Positions 51,391-60,130 of a DNA stretch of 64,000 nt are shown piece by piece. The position numbers and the translations under genes were made by a program. The stretch is from Phycisphaerae bacterium (GTDB lineage: Bacteria; Planctomycetota; Phycisphaerae; Phycisphaerales; UBA1924): NCBI GenBank assembly GCA_030432255.1, contig JAUIHS010000004.1, positions 1-64,000 of the forward strand. Reading direction: 5' to 3'. How positions within the stretch are numbered: position 1 is the stretch's first letter; every line of letters starts with the position of its first letter. Under the pieces are notes generated by a model. The model was not told where the DNA came from. It saw only the letters and a list, made by a program, of their open reading frames with translations, and did not search any database.

Positions 51391-53723
51391 GTACGCGCCA
51401 CGACGAACTCGGTCGCCTCTTTGAAGAGGGACTCCTTGTGCCTCGCGCTGAACGATCGGCATGGTTGGAGCAGATTGGTGATGCGGACCTGCGTCGATCC
51501 GTGCGGTTGCTGATGGAGAGCGACGATGCGGGCGACGGGTTTCTCGAAACGCCGGTCGTGGACGTGCAACCGGCGGGAGAGGCGGAGTTGCCGCGACGCA
51601 TCGGGCCGTTCGAGATACTCGGGTTGCTCGGTCGCGGCGGGATGGGCGTGGTGTATCGTGCGCGGCAGCAGGAGCCGAGCCGCGAGGTGGCGCTGAAGGT
51701 GATCAATCCGGGGTTGCTGAGCGAGGATGCGATGGCGCGGCTGCGTCATGAGGCGGACACGCTGGCTCGACTGCGGGCGCCGGGGATTGCGCAGGTGTTT
51801 GCGGTGGGGTCGGCGCTGCTGGCGGGCGTGGAGCAGCCATGGTTCGCGATGGAATTGATCGATGGCGAGCCGATCACGCGGGCGGCGGCGCATCTCGATG
51901 TGCGTGCGCGGCTTGAGTTGCTGGCGTCGGCGTGCGATGCGGTTCAGCACGCGCATGCGCGGGGTGTGATTCATCGTGATCTCAAGCCGGCGAACATCCT
52001 GGTGGAGGGCATGCCGGATGCGCCCCGATGCCGGATTCTCGATTTCGGCATTGCGTTGACGCGTTCGCCGGAGGCGGATGCCACGCTGCGGGTCGCGGCG
52101 GGCCTGGAGGGGACGCTGGCGTACATGAGTCCGGAGCAGCTTGGCGAGGAGCCGGACATTGATACCCGTGCAGATGTGTATGCGCTGGGCGCGGTGGGGT
52201 TCGAGGTGCTGTCGGGCGAGCCGCATTTCGCGTCATCGACGACATCGATTGCGGGTGCGGTGCGGGCGGCGGCGGAATCTGAGCCGCGGCGACTTTCGGA
52301 TCTCGATCCTTCATTGCGTGGCGATATCGAGACGATCTTCCTGACGGCGTTGGCTCGTGATCGTGATCGCCGGTACGAGAGTGTTGCAGCGCTGGCATCG
52401 GACATCCGCGCGTACCTTGATGACCGTCCGATCTCGGCGCGGCCGGCTTCGAACGCGTACGTTCTGCGCAAGTGGGCGCGTCGGAACCGAGGGGTCGCGG
52501 CTGGGGTGAGTGTTGCGGTGATTGCGATTGCGCTGGGCGTGCTACTGATGGCATTCGGCCTGATCCGGGCGGAGCGGGAGGCGGAGGAGAAGGCACGGGA
52601 AGCGGTGTTTGCGCAGGGGACGGCGGACTTCTACAGCAAGATGCTGCTGGGTGTGGACCCTGCGATGGGTGGTGCGGATGTGTCGTTCATGGACCTGCTG
52701 GATCTGGCAGAGCGCAGGTCGGCAACATTGGTTGATCAGCCGCGACTGGAAGCGGATGTACGTCAGACGCTGGGATTCCTGTTCCGGCGTCACGGGCTGC
52801 ATGATCGTGCGGAGTCGAATCTTCGTCGCGCGCTAGAGCTGCGACGGCGGGTGCTGGCGGCCGGGCACGGTGATACGGCGTTGTCGATGCACGCGCTGTG
52901 CCAGGTGCTGCATCGGTATCGGGGCGCGTACGCGGAGGCGGAGTCGCTGGTCCAGGAAGCGATCGCGGTGATGGAGGCGGAAGATCACGAGTCGTTGCCG
53001 TGGGCGCACCTTGACCATGCACTGGTGCGGATGGAGTTGCAGGAGTTCGAGGACGCGGAGGTCTCGGTGGAGCGCGCCATGGCCGTGGTGCGTGCGCGGT
53101 CGGGTCCGGACGCGGTGTTCCTGAACCTGCCGTTGATGTTCCGTGCGGAGTTGCGGGTTCGACAGGGGCGTTACGAAGAGGCGCTGGCGGACTGTGAGGA
53201 TGCACTTCAGCGTTCACCGGAAAGCATCGGGCAGGCGTATCCGCGGGCACGGATCCTGATTCGCAAGGCGGAGGCGCAGCGTGCGCTGGGGGAGGCGGAC
53301 GCGGCACTGGAGTCGATCGAGCGTGCGCTGGACGGGTTGCTGGGACTGGTGTCGAGGGATCACCCGAACGTCGCGGAGGCGGAGGCGGTGCGGTGCCGGG
53401 TGCTGCTCGACCTGGGGCGTGGGGAGGAGGCGCTGGTGGCGGCGCGTGCGTGCCGGCGCGGGCGCGAGGTGTCGCTGCATGGAGACCACTGGCGTCAGTT
53501 TGAGGGTCGAGTGCTGGAAGCGCGGGCGCAGGTGGCGTCGGGTGATGCGACGGGTGTACCGGCGGAGATGGAGGGGCTTCGTGCGGCGCTGTCGAGTCGG
53601 ATGGGGGTCACGCATCCGTTGATGCTGGAGAGTGACCGAGCGCTGCTGGAGGCGTACGAAGCGCTGGGAATGCGGTCATCGGCGGAGTTGATCCGGTCGC
53701 GCCTGGAGAGGTGGGGGGAGTAG
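51387..53723 (+). CDS. Membrane-anchored Ser/Thr protein kinase with TPR-like repeats
   Basis: A 778-residue kinase. GLLGRGGMGVVY at residues 79-90, the ATP-binding lysine K104 in VALKVI, HRDLKPAN near 195, DFGIAL near 213 and GTLAYMSPEQL form a complete Hanks-type kinase. A membrane helix (GVSVAVIAIALGVLLMAFGL) is at about 370-392, and the C-terminal 380 residues form helical repeats resembling TPRs (HRYRGAYAEAESLVQEAIAV, RQGRYEEALADCEDALQRSP). The start is GTG 51387, overlapping the sigma factor stop. It is the second such kinase after 13283; both share the same domain order but only this one is linked to a sigma factor. Confidence 0.9.
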   Translation: MSTRHDELGRLFEEGLLVPRAERSAWLEQIGDADLRRSVRLLMESDDAGDGFLETPVVDVQPAGEAELPRRIGPFEILGLLGRGGMGVVYRARQQEPSREVALKVINPGLLSEDAMARLRHEADTLARLRAPGIAQVFAVGSALLAGVEQPWFAMELIDGEPITRAAAHLDVRARLELLASACDAVQHAHARGVIHRDLKPANILVEGMPDAPRCRILDFGIALTRSPEADATLRVAAGLEGTLAYMSPEQLGEEPDIDTRADVYALGAVGFEVLSGEPHFASSTTSIAGAVRAAAESEPRRLSDLDPSLRGDIETIFLTALARDRDRRYESVAALASDIRAYLDDRPISARPASNAYVLRKWARRNRGVAAGVSVAVIAIALGVLLMAFGLIRAEREAEEKAREAVFAQGTADFYSKMLLGVDPAMGGADVSFMDLLDLAERRSATLVDQPRLEADVRQTLGFLFRRHGLHDRAESNLRRALELRRRVLAAGHGDTALSMHALCQVLHRYRGAYAEAESLVQEAIAVMEAEDHESLPWAHLDHALVRMELQEFEDAEVSVERAMAVVRARSGPDAVFLNLPLMFRAELRVRQGRYEEALADCEDALQRSPESIGQAYPRARILIRKAEAQRALGEADAALESIERALDGLLGLVSRDHPNVAEAEAVRCRVLLDLGRGEEALVAARACRRGREVSLHGDHWRQFEGRVLEARAQVASGDATGVPAEMEGLRAALSSRMGVTHPLMLESDRALLEAYEALGMRSSAELIRSRLERWGE

Positions 53724-53855
53724 TTGGGAGCTGGTAGCTGGTAGCTGGTAGCTGGTGGTTGGTGGTTGGGAGGGGCAGTGATGAGGGGCCGTGGTACGAG
53801 CAGGGACCAGCGAGAAGCCCTGATCCCTTACTCTTTATCCCCTATACCTACTCTC
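53722..53855. repeat. Heptanucleotide tracts (AGCTGGT; TGATCCC type)
   Basis: Seven phased units at 53722-53770 (AGTTGGG, four AGCTGGT, GGTTGGT, GGTTGGG), then seven more at 53807-53855 (including GAAGCCC, TGATCCC, TTACTCT, TTATCCC). The stretch lies between convergent genes and ends near the pilB stop. Confidence 0.82.
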
Positions 53856-53863
53856 CGCCGCGA

Positions 53864-55960
53864 TCACATCGTGGCTTCGGTGACACGGAGGATTTCCTGA
53901 ACGGTGGTCTGTCCGAGCTGGACCTTGTTGAAGCCGTCCTGGCGCAGGGTGGTCATGCCGTTTTCGATGCACTTGCGTCGGAACTCGGTGACGTTGGGGT
54001 TCCGCGCGATGATGTCGCGGAGGAGGTCGTCGATCACGAGGAGTTCGTAGAGGCCGACTCGTCCCTGGCAACCGGTGTTGCGGCAGCGGTCGCATCCCTT
54101 GCCTTCGAGGAGTGCATCGGCGTCCATGCCCTGCATGTCGATGAAGTCGCGCAGTTCCTCGTTGAAGTCGGCGGTCGCGGCACAGTTGGAACAGATACGT
54201 CGTGCAAGTCGCTGGGCGAGCACGGCGTTGACGGCGGCACCGATGAGGAATGGTTCGAGTCCGATGTTGACGAGTCGGGTGATGGCCGAGGGTGCGTCGT
54301 TGGTGTGCAGGGTGGAAAGCACGAGGTGGCCGGTGAGCGCGGCCTGGATGGCGGTGTGCGCGGTCTCACCATCGCGGATCTCGCCGATCATGATGATGTC
54401 GGGGTCCTGACGCAGCAGGGCCTTGAGGGCGCGCGAGAAGGTCATGTTGATCTTCTCGTGGGTCTGGGTCTGCGTGATGCCGTCGAGGTGATATTCGATT
54501 GGATCTTCGACGGTGGAGATGTTGCGCGAGGTCTTGTCCATCTGGCGCAGCGAGGCGTACAGGGTGGTCGTCTTACCCGACCCGGTGGGGCCCGTCACCA
54601 GCACGATGCCGTGAGGCTGGTTGATCTGGGTCTTCCACATGTGCAGCTTGTCTTCGTCGAACCCGAGGTCATCCAGCGACACATTGATGGACTTGGTGTC
54701 GAGGATACGCATGACGGTCTTTTCGCCGCCGGCGGTGGGGATGGTCGAGACGCGAAGGTCGAGTTTGCGACCCTTGACCTGGCATCGGATGCGGCCGTCC
54801 TGGGGGATGCGGCGCTCGGCGATGTCGAGGTTGGCCATGATCTTGAGGCGGGAGGTGATGGCGGAGGCCATCTTCGCGGGCGGCTGCATCATTTCGAAGA
54901 GGAGGCCGTCGATTCGAAAACGCACCTTGATCTTTTTCTCACCCGGTTCAATGTGGATGTCGGAGGCGCCTTCCTTGACCGCTGTGTGGATGATGTAGTT
55001 GACGTAGCGGATGACGGGAGATTCGCCGGCCTCGCGTTCGAGATCCACCTCGGCATCGTCACTGTCCTCGACCTGGACGTCGTCTTCCTCGATGTCACCG
55101 AGGATGTCTTCGACATCGATCTCACCGGCAGATTCGATCCCGAAGGTGTCGAGCACGGCCTGGATGTCGTCGCTGGGTACGGCGACAATGCGGATGGATT
55201 CCGCCTTGAGGGTGAGGCGGACATCTTCAAGGGCGAGAACGTCGTCAGGCTGGGGCGTGCCGATGGTGACGCGCCCGTCGGGTGAGGCGAGCGGGATGAC
55301 CTGGTTGTCCTTGCAGTACTCGACGCCGAGACGCTGCAGAAGCACGCCGTCCCAGGCGGAGTCGTCGCCTTCCACGACCTCGATGCGCCGGAAGGACATG
55401 CCGGATGCCGCGGCGTAGGCGGCGAGCAGGTCGTTCTCTTCGACGCCCTGCTGTTCGAGGAGGTCGAGGAGGCGTGAGCCGGGTGATTTTTCGGCAACGG
55501 TCTGAGCGCTGCGCACCTGCTTGGCGTCCGCGGCTCCGCTCTCGAGGAGTCGGCGGACGGTTTCGGTCATGGGATCGGGGCGGGACTCCGGTTCGAAGAT
55601 GGTCGTCAGGCCGGGGGCCTCGATCTTCTCGCGATGCGCCTCGGGAGCGGGGGTCGCTTTCGGAGCGGGGTTGGGTTGTTTCGCATTGCTGGGGGCGGCC
55701 GGTCCCGGTGCTGGTTGATTGTCATCGGAAGTATCGTCGGACGCCTCGGGATCTTCGTCGAGCATGGGCGGGACATCGACGAGGTCATCGGGCGCCGGAA
55801 GTTCCGGGTCGTCCTCGCTGGTCACCGGTGCGGCATCGGTCTTGTCCTCGGGTGACGATGGCGCAGACTCGCTGTTGGCGGCGGTCGCATCCGTCTCTTC
55901 CACGTCATCGGGTGAGACACCCAGTTCATTCAGCAGGCTGTCAATGTCCAGCGGCTTCAC
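53864..55960 (-). CDS. pilB: Type IV pilus / type II secretion assembly ATPase
   Basis: A 698-residue GspE/PilB-type ATPase. After an acidic, Pro/Ala-rich N-terminal 120 residues comes the N-terminal MshEN-type domain, then the core: GASDIHIEPG, RIDGLLFEMM, GPTGSGKTTTLYASLRQM (Walker A), VEDPIEYHLDGI (Asp box), LRQDPDIIMIGEIRDGETA (Walker B), HTNDAPSAITRL (His box), and the zinc-binding CSNCA and CDRC pairs. It powers pilus or pseudopilus extension from the cytoplasm. Start is GTG 55960 with GGAG before it; the TTG at 55966 is less likely. It is the last gene of the pil operon. The symbol is by motif and gene context. Confidence 0.9.
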   Translation of the reverse strand: MKPLDIDSLLNELGVSPDDVEETDATAANSESAPSSPEDKTDAAPVTSEDDPELPAPDDLVDVPPMLDEDPEASDDTSDDNQPAPGPAAPSNAKQPNPAPKATPAPEAHREKIEAPGLTTIFEPESRPDPMTETVRRLLESGAADAKQVRSAQTVAEKSPGSRLLDLLEQQGVEENDLLAAYAAASGMSFRRIEVVEGDDSAWDGVLLQRLGVEYCKDNQVIPLASPDGRVTIGTPQPDDVLALEDVRLTLKAESIRIVAVPSDDIQAVLDTFGIESAGEIDVEDILGDIEEDDVQVEDSDDAEVDLEREAGESPVIRYVNYIIHTAVKEGASDIHIEPGEKKIKVRFRIDGLLFEMMQPPAKMASAITSRLKIMANLDIAERRIPQDGRIRCQVKGRKLDLRVSTIPTAGGEKTVMRILDTKSINVSLDDLGFDEDKLHMWKTQINQPHGIVLVTGPTGSGKTTTLYASLRQMDKTSRNISTVEDPIEYHLDGITQTQTHEKINMTFSRALKALLRQDPDIIMIGEIRDGETAHTAIQAALTGHLVLSTLHTNDAPSAITRLVNIGLEPFLIGAAVNAVLAQRLARRICSNCAATADFNEELRDFIDMQGMDADALLEGKGCDRCRNTGCQGRVGLYELLVIDDLLRDIIARNPNVTEFRRKCIENGMTTLRQDGFNKVQLGQTTVQEILRVTEATM

Positions 55961-55972
55961 GCACAACTCCGA

Positions 55973-56644
55973 TCAGGGTTCACCCAGTGACATGATGTAG
56001 GTCTCGCCATCGGCGAGGAGTTCGACGCTGCGGCCTTCGATGGCGGTGACGGTGAAGAACTCCCCGACCTTGTCGCCCACGCGGACCATCTTGCCCGAGA
56101 TCTGCGCGACGGGATGCGAGCCGCCCATGACGCTGCGGAGGCGCAGCTTGTCGAAGGCGAACTGCACGGCCTTGCGTCGTTCTTCGCGCTCGATGCGTTC
56201 ACGCTCTCGTCGGAGGGCTTCGGCATCGACCACGTCCGTCTCGTCCACCTTGGCCTTCATGTTCCAGGCGAAGGGGTTCATCTGGATCTCTTCGAGCGGC
56301 ACCTGCTTGATTTCGCGGCTGGACTGAAGGTCCGAGAGGATGCGATCGTGATCGGGGGAGACAACGGTCTCCTGCTGGCCGAACTGGTAATCGATCTTGA
56401 TGTCGGCAAGGTCGATGTTGGTGCCCATGCCGAACTGGCGCATGATGAAGAGCGCACCGGCGGCGACGGCCAGTACGAGTATCACGATGGCGAAGCTGCT
56501 GTACTTCGAGTGTCCACCCTCGCCGGTGAAAGCGCCGGGCGGGCCGTCACCCTGTGACTTCAGAGAGGCAAGAAATGCTCCGGCCCCGGCCTCACCGCTC
56601 TCGGGCGGGCCGGCGTTGTCCTGCTGTGATGGGTCGCTCATCAT
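55973..56644 (-). CDS. PilP/GspC-like pilus assembly protein
   Basis: A 223-residue protein with a cytoplasmic N-terminus, one membrane helix (FAIVILVLAVAAGALFIMR) and a periplasmic domain ending MVRVGDKVGEFFTVTAIEGRSVELLADGE-like (in segments: KMVRVGDKVGEFFTVTAI and RSVELLADGE), the beta pattern of HR/PilP-type domains that couple the inner-membrane platform to a secretin. A charged coiled-coil segment (RRERERIEREERRKAVQFAF) lies in the middle. Its start overlaps the pilO stop by one base, and pilB begins 12 bases after its own stop. It takes the pilP position in the operon, but sequence similarity to PilP is faint. Confidence 0.75.
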   Translation of the reverse strand: MMSDPSQQDNAGPPESGEAGAGAFLASLKSQGDGPPGAFTGEGGHSKYSSFAIVILVLAVAAGALFIMRQFGMGTNIDLADIKIDYQFGQQETVVSPDHDRILSDLQSSREIKQVPLEEIQMNPFAWNMKAKVDETDVVDAEALRRERERIEREERRKAVQFAFDKLRLRSVMGGSHPVAQISGKMVRVGDKVGEFFTVTAIEGRSVELLADGETYIMSLGEP

Positions 56645-57189
56645 CAGACCTTGTCCTCCTCGGAAGGCTCGAAGTAGATGCTGAGCGTGAACTTCGCTTC
56701 CATGGAACCATTGTCCTTCTTGGTGCGCTTGATCTCGAGCTCAGGAACGCGAGTGATACGGTCGAGCTGCTCCAGTTTGAGCAGGAAGGTGTAGAAGTCA
56801 TCGAAGTCGCCGGTGATCTCCATCTCCAGCGGCTGTTCGTGATAGCCGGCGGCGGGAGCGGGCTTGCCGGTCTTGAATTCGGGCAGAGCCAGGCGGGATT
56901 CGGTGGCGAGGGCGGCGACCTGCTGCAGGATGACTTCGACTTCCTTGTTGGTGGGCAGGCGTGATTCAATGGTGTCGATGCCGGCGGTGATGTCATCGTT
57001 GACCTGCTGGAGGTCATCGGTCTTGCCGGTGGCGGCGGCGAGCTGTTCGAGCATGAGTTCCTTGTGCTCGATTTCCTTGCGCGCTTCGGCGATTTCCTCG
57101 TTCTGAGGACGGAAGACGAACCAGTACGACGACACGGGCATCGCGATCAGGATGATGAGGAAGATGATCTCCCGGATCCCGAACTTCAT
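56644..57189 (-). CDS. pilO: PilO-like pilus assembly protein
   Basis: A 181-residue bitopic membrane protein: short N-terminus, helix (IIFLIILIAMPVSSYWFVF), coiled coil (RKEIEHKELMLEQLAAATGK), then a ferredoxin-like periplasmic domain with GDFDDFYTFLLKLEQLDRITRVPELEIK. It matches PilO, which pairs with PilN in the inner-membrane alignment complex. It overlaps pilN by four bases and the PilP-like gene by one, so the set is tightly coupled. The symbol rests on order and topology. Confidence 0.83.
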   Translation of the reverse strand: MKFGIREIIFLIILIAMPVSSYWFVFRPQNEEIAEARKEIEHKELMLEQLAAATGKTDDLQQVNDDITAGIDTIESRLPTNKEVEVILQQVAALATESRLALPEFKTGKPAPAAGYHEQPLEMEITGDFDDFYTFLLKLEQLDRITRVPELEIKRTKKDNGSMEAKFTLSIYFEPSEEDKV

Positions 57190-58028
57190 GGCCAGTCTCC
57201 TTCCTCGGCAGCATCTGCCGTGGTATCGGTTGATTCGTCGTCGCCGTCATCGGCTGCGACGTCTTCGTCATCGCCGCCGAATGCACCGCGTCGCCGCTGA
57301 GCCATGGGCTCGATCTTGCGTGCGTCAACATCCGCATGAATCTCGGCGTCGATGCGGAACTTGTTCATGCCCTGGTCCTCCATGATGATGAACTCGCTGA
57401 AGCGCAGGCTCACGTCGCGAAGGAGGGGGGAGTCCTTGAGGGCGGACACGTACTCGGCGACCTCGGCATGGGTCGGTGTCACGCCAATCAGGGTGACGTC
57501 GATCTCGAACTTCGGTGCGATGGGACGATCGTCGTCAAGCTTCAGGCCCTTGGCCTTGCGAGACTTGGTCTTGGAACTGACACTCTTGGGCTTCTTCGAC
57601 GAACTGGCCGGCCTGCGGCTCTTCTTGATGGCTTCGGCTTCGAGTTCGAACTCGAGGAGCGTCATCTCGGCGGGCATGCGGTTGATCAGTTCGGCGAGGA
57701 GGACGCTTCGCGGCACCTTCTCGATGAGCGCGGTAGTCAGTTCGGCACGATCCAGCAGACGGGCCTTCTGGTCCTCGAGGGTCTTGACCTGCTCGATGTC
57801 CTTGGCCGCCTGTGAGAAGCGGACGTTGATGGCCTCCTGGTACTGCTTGACCTCCGACCACTGGCGGTTGGTCACGAAGAACGCGCCCACGATCCCGAAC
57901 ATCGCGACCGAAAAGAGGATGAGGTAGACGACGTTGGTACGTCGTTCCGCCTTGCGGGCGAGGTAGTCCTCGGGCACGAAGCTCATGTCCGTGGACTTGC
58001 CGGATCCGAATCGACTCAGCAGTTTCAT
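57186..58028 (-). CDS. pilN: PilN-like pilus assembly protein
   Basis: A 280-residue protein. The short N-terminal motif MSFVPEDYLARKAERRTN is the conserved PilN cytoplasmic tail that binds PilM, followed by a membrane helix (VVYLILFSVAMFGIVGAFFV), coiled coil (QYQEAINVRFSQAAKDIEQV) and a periplasmic domain with PAEMTLLEFELEAEAI and DSPLLRDVSLRFSEFI. A Lys/Ser-rich insertion (RRPASSSKKPKSVSSKTKS) and an acidic C-terminal tail rich in D and E are unusual. It overlaps pilO by four bases and follows pilM by 49 bases, which contain a hairpin. Confidence 0.85.
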   Translation of the reverse strand: MKLLSRFGSGKSTDMSFVPEDYLARKAERRTNVVYLILFSVAMFGIVGAFFVTNRQWSEVKQYQEAINVRFSQAAKDIEQVKTLEDQKARLLDRAELTTALIEKVPRSVLLAELINRMPAEMTLLEFELEAEAIKKSRRPASSSKKPKSVSSKTKSRKAKGLKLDDDRPIAPKFEIDVTLIGVTPTHAEVAEYVSALKDSPLLRDVSLRFSEFIIMEDQGMNKFRIDAEIHADVDARKIEPMAQRRRGAFGGDDEDVAADDGDDESTDTTADAAEEGDWP

Positions 58029-58040
58029 TCATCCATCTCC

Positions 58041-58055
58041 CGGCCCCTCGGGCCG
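58041..58055. other. Small hairpin between pilM and pilN
   Basis: CGGCCC-CTC-GGGCCG is a perfect six-pair stem with a three-base loop in the 49-base gap. It could adjust expression of pilM relative to the downstream genes; no U-run follows. Confidence 0.45.
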
Positions 58056-58077
58056 CAACGTCTCACCCCGGGGTCAA

Positions 58078-59145
58078 TTACACGTTCGTCGGTGACAGGC
58101 AGAGTCCCACCGGGGTCACCCATCCCGGCTGCGGCGCGTTGACATCCACTTCCTTTGACGAGATGGAGTCGCCGCGTCCAAGTCGTCCGAAGGCATCCGC
58201 GAAGTGCGCAGGGAGCTGGAGGGCGGTTGCGATGCCCACGGTCAACTCACGCGAAGCGGCTTCACCCCCGAAGAAAATCACGCGCTCGATCTCGCGATCA
58301 CCGGAGATGGCGGCGTGGTATCGAATGCAACTGCGAATCTCCTCCGACAACTGTTCAATGATCGAGGTGCGGATGCGCTGGATGGCGTCGTCGTCGGTTC
58401 CATCGCCCTGGGTCAGACGATCGCGCCGGGCTTCGGACAGGGTCCCTTCACGGCTCGCGGCCAGAGGTGCATCAAAGTGCTGACCGCCGATCTTGAGCGT
58501 GCGGGCCACCGCCGGGTTCGGGCCGTGCGCGACGACGACCTTTGTAGAGCCGTAGCCGATGTCGACATAGAGATTCGTGAGGTCCTTCTCGCCGTCTTGG
58601 CCCAGCAGGTAGTCGAAGGCCCGGATTGCGGCGAGGTGTTCCGTATGGATGCCGACGACTTCCAGCTTGCAGCCGCGAAGTGCGCGCATGTGTGACTGGA
58701 TGACGGCGGACGGCATGGCGACGGCGATGACTTCGAGGCACTTGGCGCCGCGATAGGTCATTTCACCGACATCGAAATGGCGGAGCACCAGTTGGGTGAC
58801 GTCGCACTGGAAGAGTCCCTGGAGTTGTTCAGCGACCTGGGTCCTGGCCGGTGCGCTGTTGCCCTTGGGGAGGTGCAGATGCTGGACGAGCGTCTGGCTT
58901 GACGACACGGAGCAGACCGCCCGGCGCGTCTTGACGCCGAGTTCCTTCAGGAACTTCGGCAGCGCTTCGTACTGGAAAGAGAGGCGGGCGTTGGGGTCAT
59001 TCAACAGCTTGTCCGGAGTCGGCAGCGCTCCGGCGATGGCGAGCTCGGGCGGCTCTCCGGGTGCGAGTTGCAGCACCTTGAGGGAGCCGACGCCGAAGTC
59101 GATGGCAATCGGATACTGACTACCCTTGATGAGACCGAACGACAT
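58078..59145 (-). CDS. pilM: PilM-like actin-fold pilus assembly protein
   Basis: A 355-residue actin/FtsA-fold ATPase-like protein. IAIDFGVGSLKVLQLAPGE is phosphate motif 1, VVGIHTEHLAAIRAFDYLLG and NLYVDIGYGSTKVVVAHGPN contain phosphate 2, and RVIFFGGEAASRELTVGIA is the adenosine motif. PilM sits on the cytoplasmic face and binds the PilN tail (MSFVPEDYL is present in the next gene). Start 59145 has GGAG nine bases upstream. It is first in the operon pilM-pilN-pilO-pilP-like-pilB; a secretin (pilQ) gene is not in the window. Confidence 0.88.
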   Translation of the reverse strand: MSFGLIKGSQYPIAIDFGVGSLKVLQLAPGEPPELAIAGALPTPDKLLNDPNARLSFQYEALPKFLKELGVKTRRAVCSVSSSQTLVQHLHLPKGNSAPARTQVAEQLQGLFQCDVTQLVLRHFDVGEMTYRGAKCLEVIAVAMPSAVIQSHMRALRGCKLEVVGIHTEHLAAIRAFDYLLGQDGEKDLTNLYVDIGYGSTKVVVAHGPNPAVARTLKIGGQHFDAPLAASREGTLSEARRDRLTQGDGTDDDAIQRIRTSIIEQLSEEIRSCIRYHAAISGDREIERVIFFGGEAASRELTVGIATALQLPAHFADAFGRLGRGDSISSKEVDVNAPQPGWVTPVGLCLSPTNV

Positions 59146-59313
59146 GCCCGATTACTCCAGAACAACAGAGGGAAACCTGGTCCTTCTGTCCATCGACGTG
59201 CCGGAGCGACGGCAACACCCACAGGTGACCCCGGTCCACCCGCCTGCCATGCTCAGACGGCACACAGCGCACACGCCACACAACGCGCACGTGTTTCCGG
59301 GAGGCAGCGCGAC

Positions 59314-60051
59314 CTATAACCGCGAGGCGAGACCCGTCAGTCGGGCCAGTGCGCCGGCGAGGTCCCACCGCTGCCGCCCCCGACTTCCGGTGGTATTACT
59401 GACGACGCGGAGTTCGGCGAATGGCGCATCCGTTCCGCCGCCGGTGAGGCGCTGGATCGTGAAGGCGGCGGCGGCCCCCTCCATCGCTTCGACAAGGGCG
59501 TCGGTCCGCCGGGTGTACTCCATGGCGACCCGGTTGCGCCCGGAACAGGTTGACACGGTCGCCACGGGACCGGTGTGGTCCGCCAGGTCCGTGAGTGCAT
59601 CGCGGAGCCAGGGTGCGGGGCGGACGCCCATCGCGCCCGATAACGCGGTGCCCTGGCCGGGGCCGAAACGCAGTCGCGCCATGGTCAGGAAGGTCTCGGG
59701 CGTGACGCAGCCTTCGTCGGCGTACACGCTCTCAGTCGCGAGGACGGACTCACCCAGTTTGACCTTTGTTCGACCGGGCAGGACGCCCGCGACGCCGAGG
59801 TTGATGATGGCGCGGTAGCGGTCAGGTGTGAAGGTCCGGCCGAGTGCGGCGGCCGCGTTGGCCTTTCCGACTCCTGAGGCGAGCAGGTCGAAGTGATCGT
59901 CGAGGGGGAGGGGTTCCCAGTTGATGGCGGGGGGTTCGGCGTCGCTGCCGGTGACACCATGGAGGAGTGCGCGTGCTTCGAGCGGAGCGGCGGCGACGAG
60001 CAGCACTCGCTCTTGGGGCCCGAGAACACGCCGCAGTGCGCCATCCTTCAT
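59314..60051 (-). CDS. mqnB: Futalosine hydrolase
   Basis: A 245-residue nucleoside-phosphorylase-fold hydrolase. VGKANAAAALGRTF, INLGVAGVLPGRTKVKLGES and VEAMEGAAAAFTIQ, with the glutamate that contacts the ribose, match futalosine/aminodeoxyfutalosine hydrolases of the alternative menaquinone pathway. MTA/SAH nucleosidase is the main alternative. The start is placed at 60051 (MKDGALRRVLG) by the TAGTCT box seven bases upstream; the longer frame from 60114 adds 21 residues with no protein character. It stands divergent from ribF with 79 bases between. Other mqn genes are not in the window. Confidence 0.83.
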   Translation of the reverse strand: MKDGALRRVLGPQERVLLVAAAPLEARALLHGVTGSDAEPPAINWEPLPLDDHFDLLASGVGKANAAAALGRTFTPDRYRAIINLGVAGVLPGRTKVKLGESVLATESVYADEGCVTPETFLTMARLRFGPGQGTALSGAMGVRPAPWLRDALTDLADHTGPVATVSTCSGRNRVAMEYTRRTDALVEAMEGAAAAFTIQRLTGGGTDAPFAELRVVSNTTGSRGRQRWDLAGALARLTGLASRL

Positions 60052-60058
60052 CTGCGCG

Positions 60059-60064
60059 AGACTA
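60059..60064 (-). promoter_or_regulatory. Putative -10 box, leaderless start of mqnB
   Basis: Minus-strand TAGTCT, seven bases, then ATG 60051, without a Shine-Dalgarno sequence. Confidence 0.5.
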
Positions 60065-60118
60065 CCACGGCCCCGGGAGTGGTGCCACGGGAGGGTGGCG
60101 ACGGCCTTCCGCATCGTC

Positions 60119-60124
60119 TAACGT
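60119..60124 (+). promoter_or_regulatory. Putative -10 box, leaderless start of ribF
   Basis: TAACGT ends six bases before ATG 60131. With the mqnB box it makes a compact divergent promoter pair in 79 bases. Confidence 0.45.
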
Positions 60125-60130
60125 TCGTGC

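Noticed and set aside
60052..60130. FMN riboswitch upstream of ribF (also considered before ribH).
   Set aside because: The gaps are too short or lack the conserved RFN-element sequences; promoters appear to abut the start codons.
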